A stretch of DNA of 61,836 nt, taken from assembly GCA_022843045.1 (NCBI GenBank), contig JALHOJ010000016.1:1-61836 (forward strand), in the 5' to 3' direction. Origin of the DNA: Phycisphaerales bacterium. Lineage in GTDB: Bacteria; Planctomycetota; Phycisphaerae; Phycisphaerales; UBA1924. Under the pieces are notes generated by a model. It was given only the letters and a program-made list of their open reading frames with translations, did no database searches and was not told where the DNA came from. Numbering within the stretch: position 1 is the stretch's first letter; the number at the start of each line of letters is the position of its first letter. Of this stretch, positions 53,725-61,836 are shown one piece after another. Position numbers and translations under genes: made by a program.

Positions 53725-56700
53725 ATGTTCGCCCAGGGCCTCCTGCGTCGTTGCAGCCACACCGCCCCAATCGCCGATGCACTCCCCACCACCCGGCGGA
53801 GCCCGGGGTTTGTCCTATTGGTCGAGGAAGTTTCCCTCGACCAGTCTTGGCGGAGCCCACGCGTGCAGGAGAGCAACAACCAACCCGCCGCCGTTCCAGC
53901 CCCCAACCAGTCCATCCTGGAACGAAACCTCCGCGCCCTCTCCCTCCGCAGCGCGCCCGCCGTCGCGATGATCCGCCAAGCCTCGCCCATCGGCATGGGC
54001 GGGCGCACGATCCTCTTTGAATTGAGCACCGATGGCCTCCTCACTGGTCGCATGGCCGGACCGGGTGAGTCCGCCGCGAGCGCTCGGTTGCTCGCCAGCG
54101 CTCGCGGAGTCGAAGTCGAGGCCCAGCGCTTTGCCGAGTCCGTCGACATCAAGACCCACGCCGCGTTCGTGGTCCGCGGGTTTGGTATTGGTCATCACCT
54201 GCGCACGCTTTCCCAACGCGTGGGTCACAACGGCGTCATCGTCTGCTTCGAGCCTGATGTCGGGCTGCTGCGGGCCGTGCTCGAACGCATCGACATCACG
54301 GAATGGATGCGGGCCTCGCGGCTGGTCCTCATCACCCGCGCCGACGATCTCGCCGCGATGGCCGCTGGGATCGACGGCCTCGAAGGCCTGATCGCGGCGG
54401 GCTTGACGGTCGTCGATCACCCGCCCAGCAAGTCCCGCCTCGCGGACCACGCCGAGGCCTTCGCGCAGACGCTCAAGCGGCTCGTGCAGGGCGTCCGCAC
54501 CAACGTCGTGACGACCCTGGCCCATTCCGAAGTCACGCTCCGCAACCTGCTGGGCAACGCCCCGATCTATCTCGATGCGCCGGGCGTCGCCGAACTGGAA
54601 AACTGCCAGCAGGGCCGCCCGGCCGTCGTCGTCTCCGCGGGGCCTAGCTTGCGCCGCAACATCGAACTGCTCGCAACGCCAGGCCTGCGCGATCGCGTGG
54701 TCATCATCGCGGCCCAGACCGTGCTCAAGCAGTTGCTCTCCCGAGGCATCAAGCCGCACTTTGTCACGGCCCTGGACTATCACGAAATCAGCACGCGTTT
54801 CTACGAGGGCCTCACGCCCGCCGATGTCGAAGGCATCGAGCTGGTCATCGATCCCAAGGCCAACTGCGCGATTCCCCGAGCCTTTCCTGGCAAAGTTCGC
54901 TGCGTGGGTGAAGACGTGCTCACGCGCGTGATGGGTCCGCTCGCCCGCGACATGGGCTCTGTACCCGCCGGTGCCACCGTCGCGCATCTGTCGTATTACC
55001 TCGCCCGCCACCTCGGCTGCGACCCCGTCCTGCTCATGGGCCAGGACTTGGGCTTCACCGATGGCCAGTACTACGCCCCCGGCGCCGCGATCCACCAGGT
55101 CTGGTCCAACGAACTCAACGCCTTCACCTCCCTCGAATCCCTCGAGTGGCAGCGCATCATGCGGATGCGGGCCCACCTCCGCAAGGCCACCGACCAGCAA
55201 GGCCGCGACATCTACACCGACGAGCAGATGGCGACCTACCTGCTCCAGTTCGAACGCGACTTCCAACGCGACGAAGCGGCGGGCAAGACCACCATCGACG
55301 CCACCGAAGGCGGCGTGCGCAAGCAGCACACCCGCATCATGCCCCTCCGCGAGACGCTCGAACAACTGGGCGTGATCAAGTCCTCGGGCATCGTTTCAAC
55401 GACAGCATCACCCACCTCGTCCCTCGACATCCCCGTCGAGGAGTTCACCCTCGACCTCAACGCCCCGGAAGTCAAACCGCTCACCGCCACGCCCGCGCTT
55501 GCGCCCTTCCCAACCCGCCCGGCCTCCCCCTCGCGCCGAGCCGACCTGCTCAAGCGCCTCGAATCCCTCGCACAGCAAGCCCGCGCCATCGCCCGCGATT
55601 GCGACCTCACCAAGAAAGAACTCGAGCAGATGCTCCGCCACCACGGCGATCACGCCCTGGTCGATCGCCTGATCGAGCGCGTCCACAAGCGAGCCATCGA
55701 AGTCACGCAACTCGAAGCCCACTGGCTCGTGCAGCACCTGAACCAGGCCGGCACGCTCAACCGCTTCAAGGCCGACCGGTCCATATCCCTCGACGACGAC
55801 GCCAGCCCGCTCGAACGCCAAAAGCGCCAGATCGAGCGCGACATTCAAAACGTCTCGTGGCTGGGCGACGCCGCAAGGTCGCTGCGGGAAATGCTGGGCG
55901 ACGCCGAACACGCGACCCGCTCTGGCAAGGCCCCCACCCGCACGCCCACGCCCCAGGACGCTTCGCTTGCCTCGCAAACCGGCGTTGACGGCCGCGCCCG
56001 CCGCGTGATCGCGACCCTCTGGGTCGATCCCCGCCCCGAAGGCGGCGTGATGGGCTGGCGCGACCTCGCGAAGCCAACGCTGGGCTGCCCCACCGCTCTC
56101 GCCGCCACGCTCTCGCGCCTGCATCGCATCAAGGACCTCGACGGCATCGTGCTCGTCACCGACGACGCCCCGCGCGTGCGCGATCTGCTCCGCGCAGGTG
56201 GCGACGCGCTCGCGAAGCGCGTCCGCATCCACGAACTCACGCCCGGCCAAGGCGACCGCGTCCGCGGCAGGCTCCGCTGCGTCCGCGCCGCTCGCATCCT
56301 GACCCGCCACAGTTGGCGCACCGGCATCGCCAACGTCTGCGTCTATGACGAACTTCTCGAGCCCCGCCTCTGGCGCGACGTGCTCGCCGCAAGCGAAGCC
56401 GACGCCGCATTGCTCGTTGGCCCCGAGTGGTGCGCCGTCGATCCGCACCTCTGCTCGCGCGTCATCGAACGCTACCGCGAATCCCCGCTCCGCCACGGCT
56501 TCACATTTACGCAGGCCGCCGTCGGCCTCTGCGGCGCGGTCGCCAGCGCGGGCATGATCGACCAACTCGCCAGCGACGCGCGCAGCGGCTGGCTGGGCAC
56601 GCTGGGCCAGCTCCTGGGCTACCACCCCCTCAGCCCGATGATCGACCCCATCGCCAAGCCCTTCTGCGTGCAAGTGACGCCCCAGGTCCGCGACCTGCCC

Positions 56701-57552
56701 ATTCGCTGCTGCATCGACGATGCCAACGCGAAAGCCACGCTCGAACGCGTGCACGCGGCCAACCCCCTCGACAGTCTCGACGCAACCCAACTCGCCGCCG
56801 CGCTCGCGACGGACCTGCAAGCCCACGCCGGCGACCTCGCGCCCGAAGAACTCATCATTCGCATCACGGCCACCGACTCTGATCGCTGGCTCCGCATCGC
56901 CGAGCGCCTCGCCACCCAGCGTCGCGCTTGGGACAACGCCCTCATCGTCCTCACCATCGAAGACCGCACCGCCGAAGGCCCCTGGCGCGAACTCGCCGAC
57001 GTCGCTCGCAAGCTCGGCTTCGCCGGGCTGCACGCCCGCTTCGGACACGAAGCCCTCGCACGCCCCGGGGGGCCGGGCGGGCCCGGGGGCGGCGATGTCC
57101 TGATCGAGGCGATGGACCTGGGCGTCGACGCCGTGAGCATCGACATGGCCGGCGACAGCCGCGCGACATGGCTCGCCCGCACCGGCACCGACACCATGCA
57201 GACTTGCTGGGACGCGATGCAAGCAGCTCTCGACGAGCGCAATGCTCGCAGCGGCCGCTGCCTGCCGCGAACGTGGATCGTGCCGCGCCTCACGCGTTGC
57301 GACGCGACCTACGACGACATCGAAGGCTTCTACGACCGCTGGATGCTGACCTGGGGCGCATGCGCCCTTGACCCGCTGACACACGAACAACCCGGCGACC
57401 GCATCGCCCCGCTGCCCCTCCCCGCGATCGTCGCAAACCGCCGCGCGTGGAGCATCCGCCGCATCGACACGAGCGCGATCCCGCTGGGCCCCGCCCGCGA
57501 ACGCGTCCTCGCCGGCGCATCGTTCGGGGATGACTTGCACGCGCCGATCTAG
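53725..57552 (+). CDS. Maf/DUF115 (MptE-like) protein fused to SpsF-like nucleotidyltransferase
   Basis: A 1275-residue fusion. Residues about 60-560 match the motility-associated Maf/DUF115 (6-hydroxymethylpterin-diphosphokinase-like) glycosyltransferase family: VVVSAGPSLRRNIELL, FVTALDYHEIS, HLSYYLARHLGCDPVLLMGQDLGFTDGQYY. Residues about 610-730 are helical and coiled-coil-like. Residues about 755-960 resemble SpsF-type nucleotidyltransferases, and 960-1275 resemble the domain that follows SpsF in planctomycete proteins (RTWIVPRLTRC, FYDRW) but without the radical-SAM cysteines. Maf proteins transfer nonulosonic acids to flagellin; with neuA-like next door, surface glycosylation is likely (inference). 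The first ~40 residues are doubtful. Confidence 0.75.
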   Translation: MFAQGLLRRCSHTAPIADALPTTRRSPGFVLLVEEVSLDQSWRSPRVQESNNQPAAVPAPNQSILERNLRALSLRSAPAVAMIRQASPIGMGGRTILFELSTDGLLTGRMAGPGESAASARLLASARGVEVEAQRFAESVDIKTHAAFVVRGFGIGHHLRTLSQRVGHNGVIVCFEPDVGLLRAVLERIDITEWMRASRLVLITRADDLAAMAAGIDGLEGLIAAGLTVVDHPPSKSRLADHAEAFAQTLKRLVQGVRTNVVTTLAHSEVTLRNLLGNAPIYLDAPGVAELENCQQGRPAVVVSAGPSLRRNIELLATPGLRDRVVIIAAQTVLKQLLSRGIKPHFVTALDYHEISTRFYEGLTPADVEGIELVIDPKANCAIPRAFPGKVRCVGEDVLTRVMGPLARDMGSVPAGATVAHLSYYLARHLGCDPVLLMGQDLGFTDGQYYAPGAAIHQVWSNELNAFTSLESLEWQRIMRMRAHLRKATDQQGRDIYTDEQMATYLLQFERDFQRDEAAGKTTIDATEGGVRKQHTRIMPLRETLEQLGVIKSSGIVSTTASPTSSLDIPVEEFTLDLNAPEVKPLTATPALAPFPTRPASPSRRADLLKRLESLAQQARAIARDCDLTKKELEQMLRHHGDHALVDRLIERVHKRAIEVTQLEAHWLVQHLNQAGTLNRFKADRSISLDDDASPLERQKRQIERDIQNVSWLGDAARSLREMLGDAEHATRSGKAPTRTPTPQDASLASQTGVDGRARRVIATLWVDPRPEGGVMGWRDLAKPTLGCPTALAATLSRLHRIKDLDGIVLVTDDAPRVRDLLRAGGDALAKRVRIHELTPGQGDRVRGRLRCVRAARILTRHSWRTGIANVCVYDELLEPRLWRDVLAASEADAALLVGPEWCAVDPHLCSRVIERYRESPLRHGFTFTQAAVGLCGAVASAGMIDQLASDARSGWLGTLGQLLGYHPLSPMIDPIAKPFCVQVTPQVRDLPIRCCIDDANAKATLERVHAANPLDSLDATQLAAALATDLQAHAGDLAPEELIIRITATDSDRWLRIAERLATQRRAWDNALIVLTIEDRTAEGPWRELADVARKLGFAGLHARFGHEALARPGGPGGPGGGDVLIEAMDLGVDAVSIDMAGDSRATWLARTGTDTMQTCWDAMQAALDERNARSGRCLPRTWIVPRLTRCDATYDDIEGFYDRWMLTWGACALDPLTHEQPGDRIAPLPLPAIVANRRAWSIRRIDTSAIPLGPARERVLAGASFGDDLHAPI

Positions 57553-57580
57553 CCAGTCGTTGCAGAACGCAATTGGTGAT

Positions 57581-57735
57581 TCGACTTTCAGCACAGAGAC
57601 ACAGAGATCAGGAGAAAAAGGAGAGAGTCTGTGACTCAGAGTGCGGAAAGCCAGTGTTGCAGATCGAATCCGCTTCGTCCACCAAGCCTTCCTCTCCTCT
57701 TCCTCCTGATCTCTGTGTCTCTGTGCTAGAAACGA
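57581..57735. repeat. CACAGAGACACAGAG palindrome, copy 2
   Basis: Arms at about 57581-57613 and 57704-57735 pair over the whole CACAGAGACACAGAGATCAGGA core; the loop is ~90 bases. It separates the Maf fusion from the codirectional neuA-like gene. Confidence 0.8.
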
Positions 57736-57780
57736 ACTCACTCTGACCTTCCAGTCCTGATCACCCCCCCGCGTTCAACC

Positions 57781-58515
57781 ATGCCAGACACCATCGCCAT
57801 CATCCTCGGCCGAGGCGGCAGCAAAGGCGTGCCGGGCAAGAACGTCATGCCCATTGCAGGCAAGCCCTGCGTGCGCTGGACCATCGACGCAGCCCTCGCG
57901 TCCAAGTCCGTCTCCCGCGTGCTCGTCAGCAGCGATGATCCCAACGTGCTCACGATCGCCGCCTGCGCGGGCGCAACCCCGATCGAGCGGCCCGCAAACC
58001 TCGCCACCGACACCGCCCGCGTCGACGACGCCGCCCGCCACGCCGCCGAAGTCGGCGCCCGCGCGTTGAACCTCTCGCGACCGAACCTTGTGATCCTCTA
58101 CGCCAACGTCCCCGTCCGCCCCGCTGGCCTCATCGACCGCGCCGCCGACCTGCTCGCATCCACCAACTGCGATAGCGTCCAAAGCTACGCCCCCGTCGGC
58201 AAGTTCCACCCCTGGTGGATCGCCCGCGTCGATCCAACCACCTCGCAGGTCCGCCCCTGGGAAGGCGACGTCCTCAACCACAACGTCTTCCGCCGCCAAG
58301 ACCTGCCCCCGGCCCACATCCCAGACGGAGGCGTCATCGCCCTGACTTGGCGCTCGCTCTTCTGCGAAGTCGATGGCGCACAAGACGGCCCCCACCGCTT
58401 CTTTGGCGTGGATCGCCGCGGCGTGATCAACCCCGAAGGCAGCGTCGTAGACATCGATGCGCCGGAGGATGTGATGGTGGCGGAGGCAGTGCTCAAGAGA
58501 GCGATGGAGCGATAA
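57781..58515 (+). CDS. Acylneuraminate cytidylyltransferase-like (CMP-sugar synthetase)
   Basis: A 244-residue NTP-transferase. The N-terminal signature IILGRGGSKGVPGKNVMPIAGKP is that of the NeuA/PseF/LegF group, followed by SSDDPN, a DTARVDDAARH region and a C-terminal EGSVVDIDAPEDVM. These enzymes activate sialic, pseudaminic or legionaminic acid with CMP. Its place after the Maf-like protein suggests supply of activated nonulosonic acid for surface glycosylation. The exact sugar cannot be told. Confidence 0.83.
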   Translation: MPDTIAIILGRGGSKGVPGKNVMPIAGKPCVRWTIDAALASKSVSRVLVSSDDPNVLTIAACAGATPIERPANLATDTARVDDAARHAAEVGARALNLSRPNLVILYANVPVRPAGLIDRAADLLASTNCDSVQSYAPVGKFHPWWIARVDPTTSQVRPWEGDVLNHNVFRRQDLPPAHIPDGGVIALTWRSLFCEVDGAQDGPHRFFGVDRRGVINPEGSVVDIDAPEDVMVAEAVLKRAMER

Positions 58516-58588
58516 AGCGACGAAACGACGAAGGGCTGCGATGCGTTCGAAGCACTCTGCTGCTCTTCATAGCTTCATCGTTCCATCG

Positions 58589-59245
58589 CTATTCATAACG
58601 CTTGCCCTCAAACTCAATCCACCCCCCCGGATCCCTCCGCTTGAACTTCGGCGCATGCGTGAAGTGCACCGTGCCGCCCTTCTCCGTCCACTCATACTCG
58701 CCCCGGAACATGATCGTGTCGCCCTCTTCCGCGGGGACGCGCGGGGCCACATCGATGTTGTGCGCGATCAGGATCTCAATGCCCGTCGCGACCCGCACGA
58801 TGAAGCGCTGGTGCTTGTCGCCGCTTGAATCATCCGGCAGCGACTTCTTGATCACACCGCTGGTCTCGATCCAAGTGTCCGACTGCTGCTTGCGAAAGAG
58901 CTCGGCGATCCCGCCGTCATCCGCGCTGCCGCGAGGCGTCGCGGGCGTGCTCGCCTTTGGTTGCGTCCCCCCTGGCTGCGAAGCAGGCTGCGTCGACGGC
59001 CGCGTCTGAGATGGCGCGCCCGATGAACCACTTGCAATGCCGCCCTGAGAATTGCTCGAGGAGCCGCTCGTCTGCTGCGTGCCCGCCTGCCCACCCGCCT
59101 GCCCACCCGATTGGGCCCCGCCAACCAACCCCTTCTGATTCATCGCATACACGATGAATCCGATCACAAAGATCAGCACCGTCATCCACACCGGCCGTGT
59201 GCGACGCATGCTCGGCTGCTTGCCTCTGTTGTTCATGAACGCCAT
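58589..59245 (-). CDS. DUF3465-like membrane-anchored protein
   Basis: About 218 residues. N-terminal membrane helix (about 17-35), then a Ser/Gly/Gln/Thr-rich disordered linker (~70 residues), then a C-terminal domain (about 120-215) with the DUF3465 pattern: GVIKKSLPDD, HQRFIVR, ILIAHNIDVAPRVP, FRGEYEWTEKGGTVHFTH and GGWIEF. The family has an OB-like fold with unknown role. The start is uncertain: ATG 59245, ATG 59236 or TTG 59263; none has a strong ribosome site. Confidence 0.75.
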   Translation of the reverse strand: MAFMNNRGKQPSMRRTRPVWMTVLIFVIGFIVYAMNQKGLVGGAQSGGQAGGQAGTQQTSGSSSNSQGGIASGSSGAPSQTRPSTQPASQPGGTQPKASTPATPRGSADDGGIAELFRKQQSDTWIETSGVIKKSLPDDSSGDKHQRFIVRVATGIEILIAHNIDVAPRVPAEEGDTIMFRGEYEWTEKGGTVHFTHAPKFKRRDPGGWIEFEGKRYE

Positions 59246-59316
59246 GCCAGACTGTAGTGGCAACGACTCGGATCGGCCTCGCCTCGATCAAAACCATCGA
59301 CACGGCATTGTGGCGG

Positions 59317-59448
59317 TTCGATTTTCAGCACAGAGACACAGAGATGAGGAGAAAGAGGAGATAGAAGAGAAAGTCGTTGTCTGCTGACATGCAACCCTGC
59401 CTTCTCTCCTCTTCCTCTTCATCTCTGTGTCTCTGTGCTGAAATCGAA
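59317..59448. repeat. CACAGAGACACAGAG palindrome, copy 3
   Basis: Arms at 59317-59350 and 59414-59448 pair across TTCGATTTTCAGCACAGAG on the left and its complement on the right. It lies between two leftward genes. Confidence 0.8.
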
Positions 59449-59459
59449 TCACCACCAGC

Positions 59460-60155
59460 TCACGCCCGCCGCCGCCGCACCATCATCAGCCCGCCCACCC
59501 CCGCCAGCGCGATCGACCCAGGCGTGGGCACCACGCGCACGAACCAGTTGTCGTAGTCCACCGTCGTGAAGTACGACCCGCCCGTCGTGCTGTTGCCCGT
59601 CACAAATCCGAAACGGATCGGCGCGCCGCTCGCCGAGAGGTCCGGACCGCCCGCGAGTCCATCCAGCCGCGTGAAGTCACCCGCGACCAGCCCTGTCGCG
59701 CCAAACGTGTTCCATTGCCCGCCGCTGCCCGTCACGTCGTAGTCCGCGACGTAGTTGACGTTGCCCTGCCGCAGGCCGAGCATGATCGCCTGCCCCGCGC
59801 CAAAGAACGAAGCCGTCACAAACCGTGCATCGATGCCCCAGTCAATCGACGTGACCGCCCCGCTGGTCGCCGGCTCGTAGCGCGTCGCCAGCGTGTTGCC
59901 GTACCGATTGAATGAATACGTCGTATCGCCCGCCTGGTTGCCCAGGCTGATCGTGACGCGACGCGCAAAGCCCGGATTCCCCGTCGACTCCTGCGACACG
60001 CCCACGCTGCCGCCGCTCCCCACGTTGACCGTTTCGTTGACCCACACGCTCGTCGCAAACGTGCCATCGCTGAACAGCACATCCGCCCGCGCGGCAGCGC
60101 TCATCGCAACCACACCGGCAACCACACAGCCCGCAAGCAGAGTGACTCGACGCAT
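59460..60155 (-). CDS. PEP-CTERM secreted protein of unknown function
   Basis: A 231-residue exported protein; signal peptide about 1-24 (ending ARAD). The body is beta-rich and resembles a jelly-roll/lectin-like PEP-CTERM protein (for example TYSFNRYGNTLATRYEP, DYDNWFVRVV). The tail VPTPGSIALAGVGGLMMVRRRR is a canonical PEP-CTERM sorting signal. GAGGAGA about seven bases before the ATG supports the start. Function unknown; probably a surface or matrix component. Confidence 0.8.
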   Translation of the reverse strand: MRRVTLLAGCVVAGVVAMSAAARADVLFSDGTFATSVWVNETVNVGSGGSVGVSQESTGNPGFARRVTISLGNQAGDTTYSFNRYGNTLATRYEPATSGAVTSIDWGIDARFVTASFFGAGQAIMLGLRQGNVNYVADYDVTGSGGQWNTFGATGLVAGDFTRLDGLAGGPDLSASGAPIRFGFVTGNSTTGGSYFTTVDYDNWFVRVVPTPGSIALAGVGGLMMVRRRRA

Positions 60156-60386
60156 CTTGCTCTCTCCTCACGCCAGCGCAGCACGCTGCGCCGACGCGAG
60201 AAGATACCTCAATCTCGCGAAATCGCAAGCCCGCAAACCCGCGTCCACACACATCTTCGCGCGCCCCTCGCGCTTTGTGCCGCCACGAAGCAGGCGGCCG
60301 CACCGTTGGCGAACTTATTGGACGCTTTCTCGAAGTGAAGTGCCGAAGCATCACCACACGCATCGATCGAGCGGCATGCCCTCACA

Positions 60387-60410
60387 CGAATGCCGAACCC
60401 CGAACGCCGA
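60387..60410. repeat. Short GAATGCCGAA-type intergenic repeat
   Basis: Third exact copy of cgaatgccgaaccc, followed by a CGAACGCCGA variant, just beyond the stop of the gene at 60417. Confidence 0.55.
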
Positions 60411-60416
60411 CCTTCC

Positions 60417-61430
60417 TCACGACCCCGCCTTGTCCCCAATGTCTTCCGGCGTGAAGTCCCCCACGCTCATCGTGTACATCCCCACCAGCCAATCTCCGCG
60501 CGGGTTCTTCACCACATACGGATCCACCTTGAACTTCCCCACCACCGATCCCGTCACCGCAAACCGCGCATCCCCCGTCACCATCTTCGCGAGCTTCACC
60601 TCAACCGCGTCATAAGGCGAAGGCGGCACCCCGATGCAGCACCCGTCCCACTGGTTGAGCATGCTCAAGAGCTCCGTGGGCTTCTGCATCATCAGCGGAA
60701 ACGCCACATACCCATCCAGCCGCACAAACTTCTCGTGCAGCATCGCCACCCGCCCCGGAATCCGCTTTAGGCCCGCCGCGGGCTCAAACGTGTCCTTCGC
60801 CGACACCAACAACTCCCACGGCACTCGATACGGGTCTTCCTTTGTCCCTGTGCCGCGCAGCGTGAAGCGTCCATCCAGCACCACCGACCCATCATCCTTC
60901 TTCTCAATCCGCACGGGCCGCACGTCATACTCACCCAGCTTCGCCGGGATCCCATCGGGCATCGTCGCGTTCGGATCCGCCGCCGGCTCTTCACGCGGCT
61001 CGGGCCGAGGCGGCGCCACCGGCTTCAGCGGCTGATGCGCCCCACCCGCCCCCCCGCCCGCCGCCTGCGTCCCTGCAACCGGCGGCGTCTTCGTCGCGCC
61101 CGTGGGCGGCACAGTTGTCGATGCAATCGGCGGGGCAACTGGCGCTTTCGTCGAAGCCACCGGCGGCGTCACCGGCTCGCTCGCCTTCACTTCTGGCTTT
61201 ACTTCTGGCTTCACTTCCGGCTTGGCTTCTGGCTTGGCTTCCGCCTTCGCTCGCTCCGCCGCGATCTTCGCGTTCTCCGCGTCTGCCCGCGCCCGGTCGC
61301 GCGCCGTCTGTGCCTGAGCCTGCGCCTCGTTCACCTGCTGCTTGGCGCGCACAGCCTGCGTGCCCGACAACGCCAACGCCCCAACCCCCGCCAGAATGAG
61401 AATCGCGATAAACGCCCAGAAGACTCGCAT
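60417..61430 (-). CDS. Membrane-anchored protein with DUF3299-like C-terminal domain
   Basis: A 337-residue protein. One N-terminal membrane helix (about 3-22), then an Ala/Lys/Glu-rich coiled stretch (about 28-65), KPEVKPEV-type tandem repeats (about 65-82), a Pro-rich linker, and a C-terminal domain (about 210-335) with GRVAMLHEKFVRLDGYVAFP, CCIGVPPSPYD and GKFKVDPYV. That pattern resembles DUF3299, frequent in planctomycete and proteobacterial exported proteins. Function unknown. Other options are a divergent OB-fold domain. Confidence 0.65.
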   Translation of the reverse strand: MRVFWAFIAILILAGVGALALSGTQAVRAKQQVNEAQAQAQTARDRARADAENAKIAAERAKAEAKPEAKPEVKPEVKPEVKASEPVTPPVASTKAPVAPPIASTTVPPTGATKTPPVAGTQAAGGGAGGAHQPLKPVAPPRPEPREEPAADPNATMPDGIPAKLGEYDVRPVRIEKKDDGSVVLDGRFTLRGTGTKEDPYRVPWELLVSAKDTFEPAAGLKRIPGRVAMLHEKFVRLDGYVAFPLMMQKPTELLSMLNQWDGCCIGVPPSPYDAVEVKLAKMVTGDARFAVTGSVVGKFKVDPYVVKNPRGDWLVGMYTMSVGDFTPEDIGDKAGS

Positions 61431-61479
61431 GCCTCATTATTCGAGGGTGCACCCCCCCGGGCTGCGACAAACTCACAGC

Positions 61480-61540
61480 GGCACGGGCGTCCCGCTCGTG
61501 AGTCGCGGGGGGCGGGGGGAGGGGGGCAGGGCCTTCTAGA
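61480..61540. repeat. Palindromic GGCACGGGC repeat, copy 2
   Basis: CACGGGCG...CGCTCGTG is followed by AGTC, a G-rich run, and CCTTCTA, the same order as in copy 1 at 25457. It lies in the divergent spacer before the terminal epimerase. Confidence 0.6.
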
Positions 61541-61600
61541 CCCCAGACCCGAACCGGCACACGCCACCCACCCCACTCATTCCTCCTACCCTTCACCGCA

Positions 61601-61836
61601 ATGAAGCTCCCCGCCGACAAGGTCGCGAAGCTCCGCGCCGCGTACGAAGGCACCACCGTGTGCGTCACGGGCGGGGCTGGTTTTATCGGCGGGCACCTTG
61701 TCGATGTCCTGATGGCCGTCGGCGCCACCGTCCGCGTCATTGACGATCTGTCCAACAGCTCCGTTGACCACCTCGCCGGCCTGATGGAGCTTGAGCCCGA
61801 CCGCCTCACCTTCATCCACGGCAGCATCTTGGACGA
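61601..61836 (+). CDS. NAD-dependent sugar epimerase/dehydratase (3' end outside window)
   Basis: The first 78 codons of a short-chain dehydrogenase/reductase. VCVTGGAGFIGGHLVDVL (about residues 20-37) is the Rossmann motif, followed by VIDDLSNSSV.HL. This spacing is typical of UDP-glucose 4-epimerase and dTDP-glucose dehydratase relatives. The catalytic Tyr/Lys lie outside the window, so the substrate cannot be assigned. Confidence 0.85.
   Translation, partial: MKLPADKVAKLRAAYEGTTVCVTGGAGFIGGHLVDVLMAVGATVRVIDDLSNSSVDHLAGLMELEPDRLTFIHGSILD

Noticed and set aside
55408..57741. A 777-codon minus-strand frame opposite the Maf fusion
   Set aside because: No domain motif; the plus-strand protein has clear family motifs over the same bases.
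61201..61250. DNA tandem repeat as a mobile or regulatory element
   Set aside because: It simply encodes the KPEV repeats of the membrane-anchored protein at 60417-61430.

Overview
The window looks like a high-GC planctomycete chromosome, most likely from the class Phycisphaerae (inference). The evidence is: secreted proteins ending in a Pro-rich, hydrophobic, Arg-rich PEP-CTERM tail (haloperoxidase, SUMF1-like protein, 59460-60155); a DUF1800/DUF1501 pair next to a protein with 'GC-type' dockerin-like repeats; a TIGR03790 protein; a type of pseudopilin and zinc-ribbon (CxxCGYD...CPECG) common in planctomycetes; and a mur/mra peptidoglycan block. No tRNA, rRNA, CRISPR array or complete insertion sequence was seen.

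Layout. 1-8 kb: end of a large AsmA-like envelope protein, then GDP-fucose synthase, an FkbM methyltransferase and a polysaccharide flippase. 8-12 kb: leftward DUF1800 -> DUF1501 -> dockerin-like protein. 12.3-16.6 kb: a TPR protein and a tandem duplication of its 3' end together with a convergent gene. 16.8-31.9 kb: haloperoxidase, mnmG, glycyl-tRNA synthetase, HTTM membrane protein, DEAD/DEVD helicase, orphan DNA methyltransferase, pseudopilin, RNase R, queA. 32.0-34.7 kb: an AT-rich island with a 5'-truncated RHS protein and a small membrane protein, bracketed by related ~130-nt repeats. 35.1-40.6 kb: murE-murF-mraY, then a foreign-looking small gene trapped between mraY and a second copy of the last 64 bases of mraY. 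40.7-50.4 kb: SUMF1-like PEP-CTERM protein, universal stress protein, OPT transporter, TIGR03790 protein, DUF167, glycogen debranching enzyme, Aat transferase. 50.4-61.8 kb: purK, kdsD, a giant Maf/DUF115-SpsF-like fusion, a CMP-sialate-synthetase-like enzyme, several envelope proteins and the start of a sugar-nucleotide epimerase.

Functional themes: surface glycans (fcl, FkbM, flippase, kdsD, Maf fusion, neuA-like, terminal epimerase), cell wall precursor synthesis (murE-murF-mraY), secreted/anchored proteins, and RNA/translation housekeeping (mnmG, glyQS, queA, rnr, helicase).

The most unusual signals are structural. Accessory genes of lower GC sit at the 3' ends of resident genes, and twice the resident 3' end is duplicated beyond the accessory gene. 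An orphan RHS C-terminal module lies between direct repeats. Several families of palindromic intergenic repeats recur, one inside the reading frame of the methyltransferase and one just before the TTG start of mraY.
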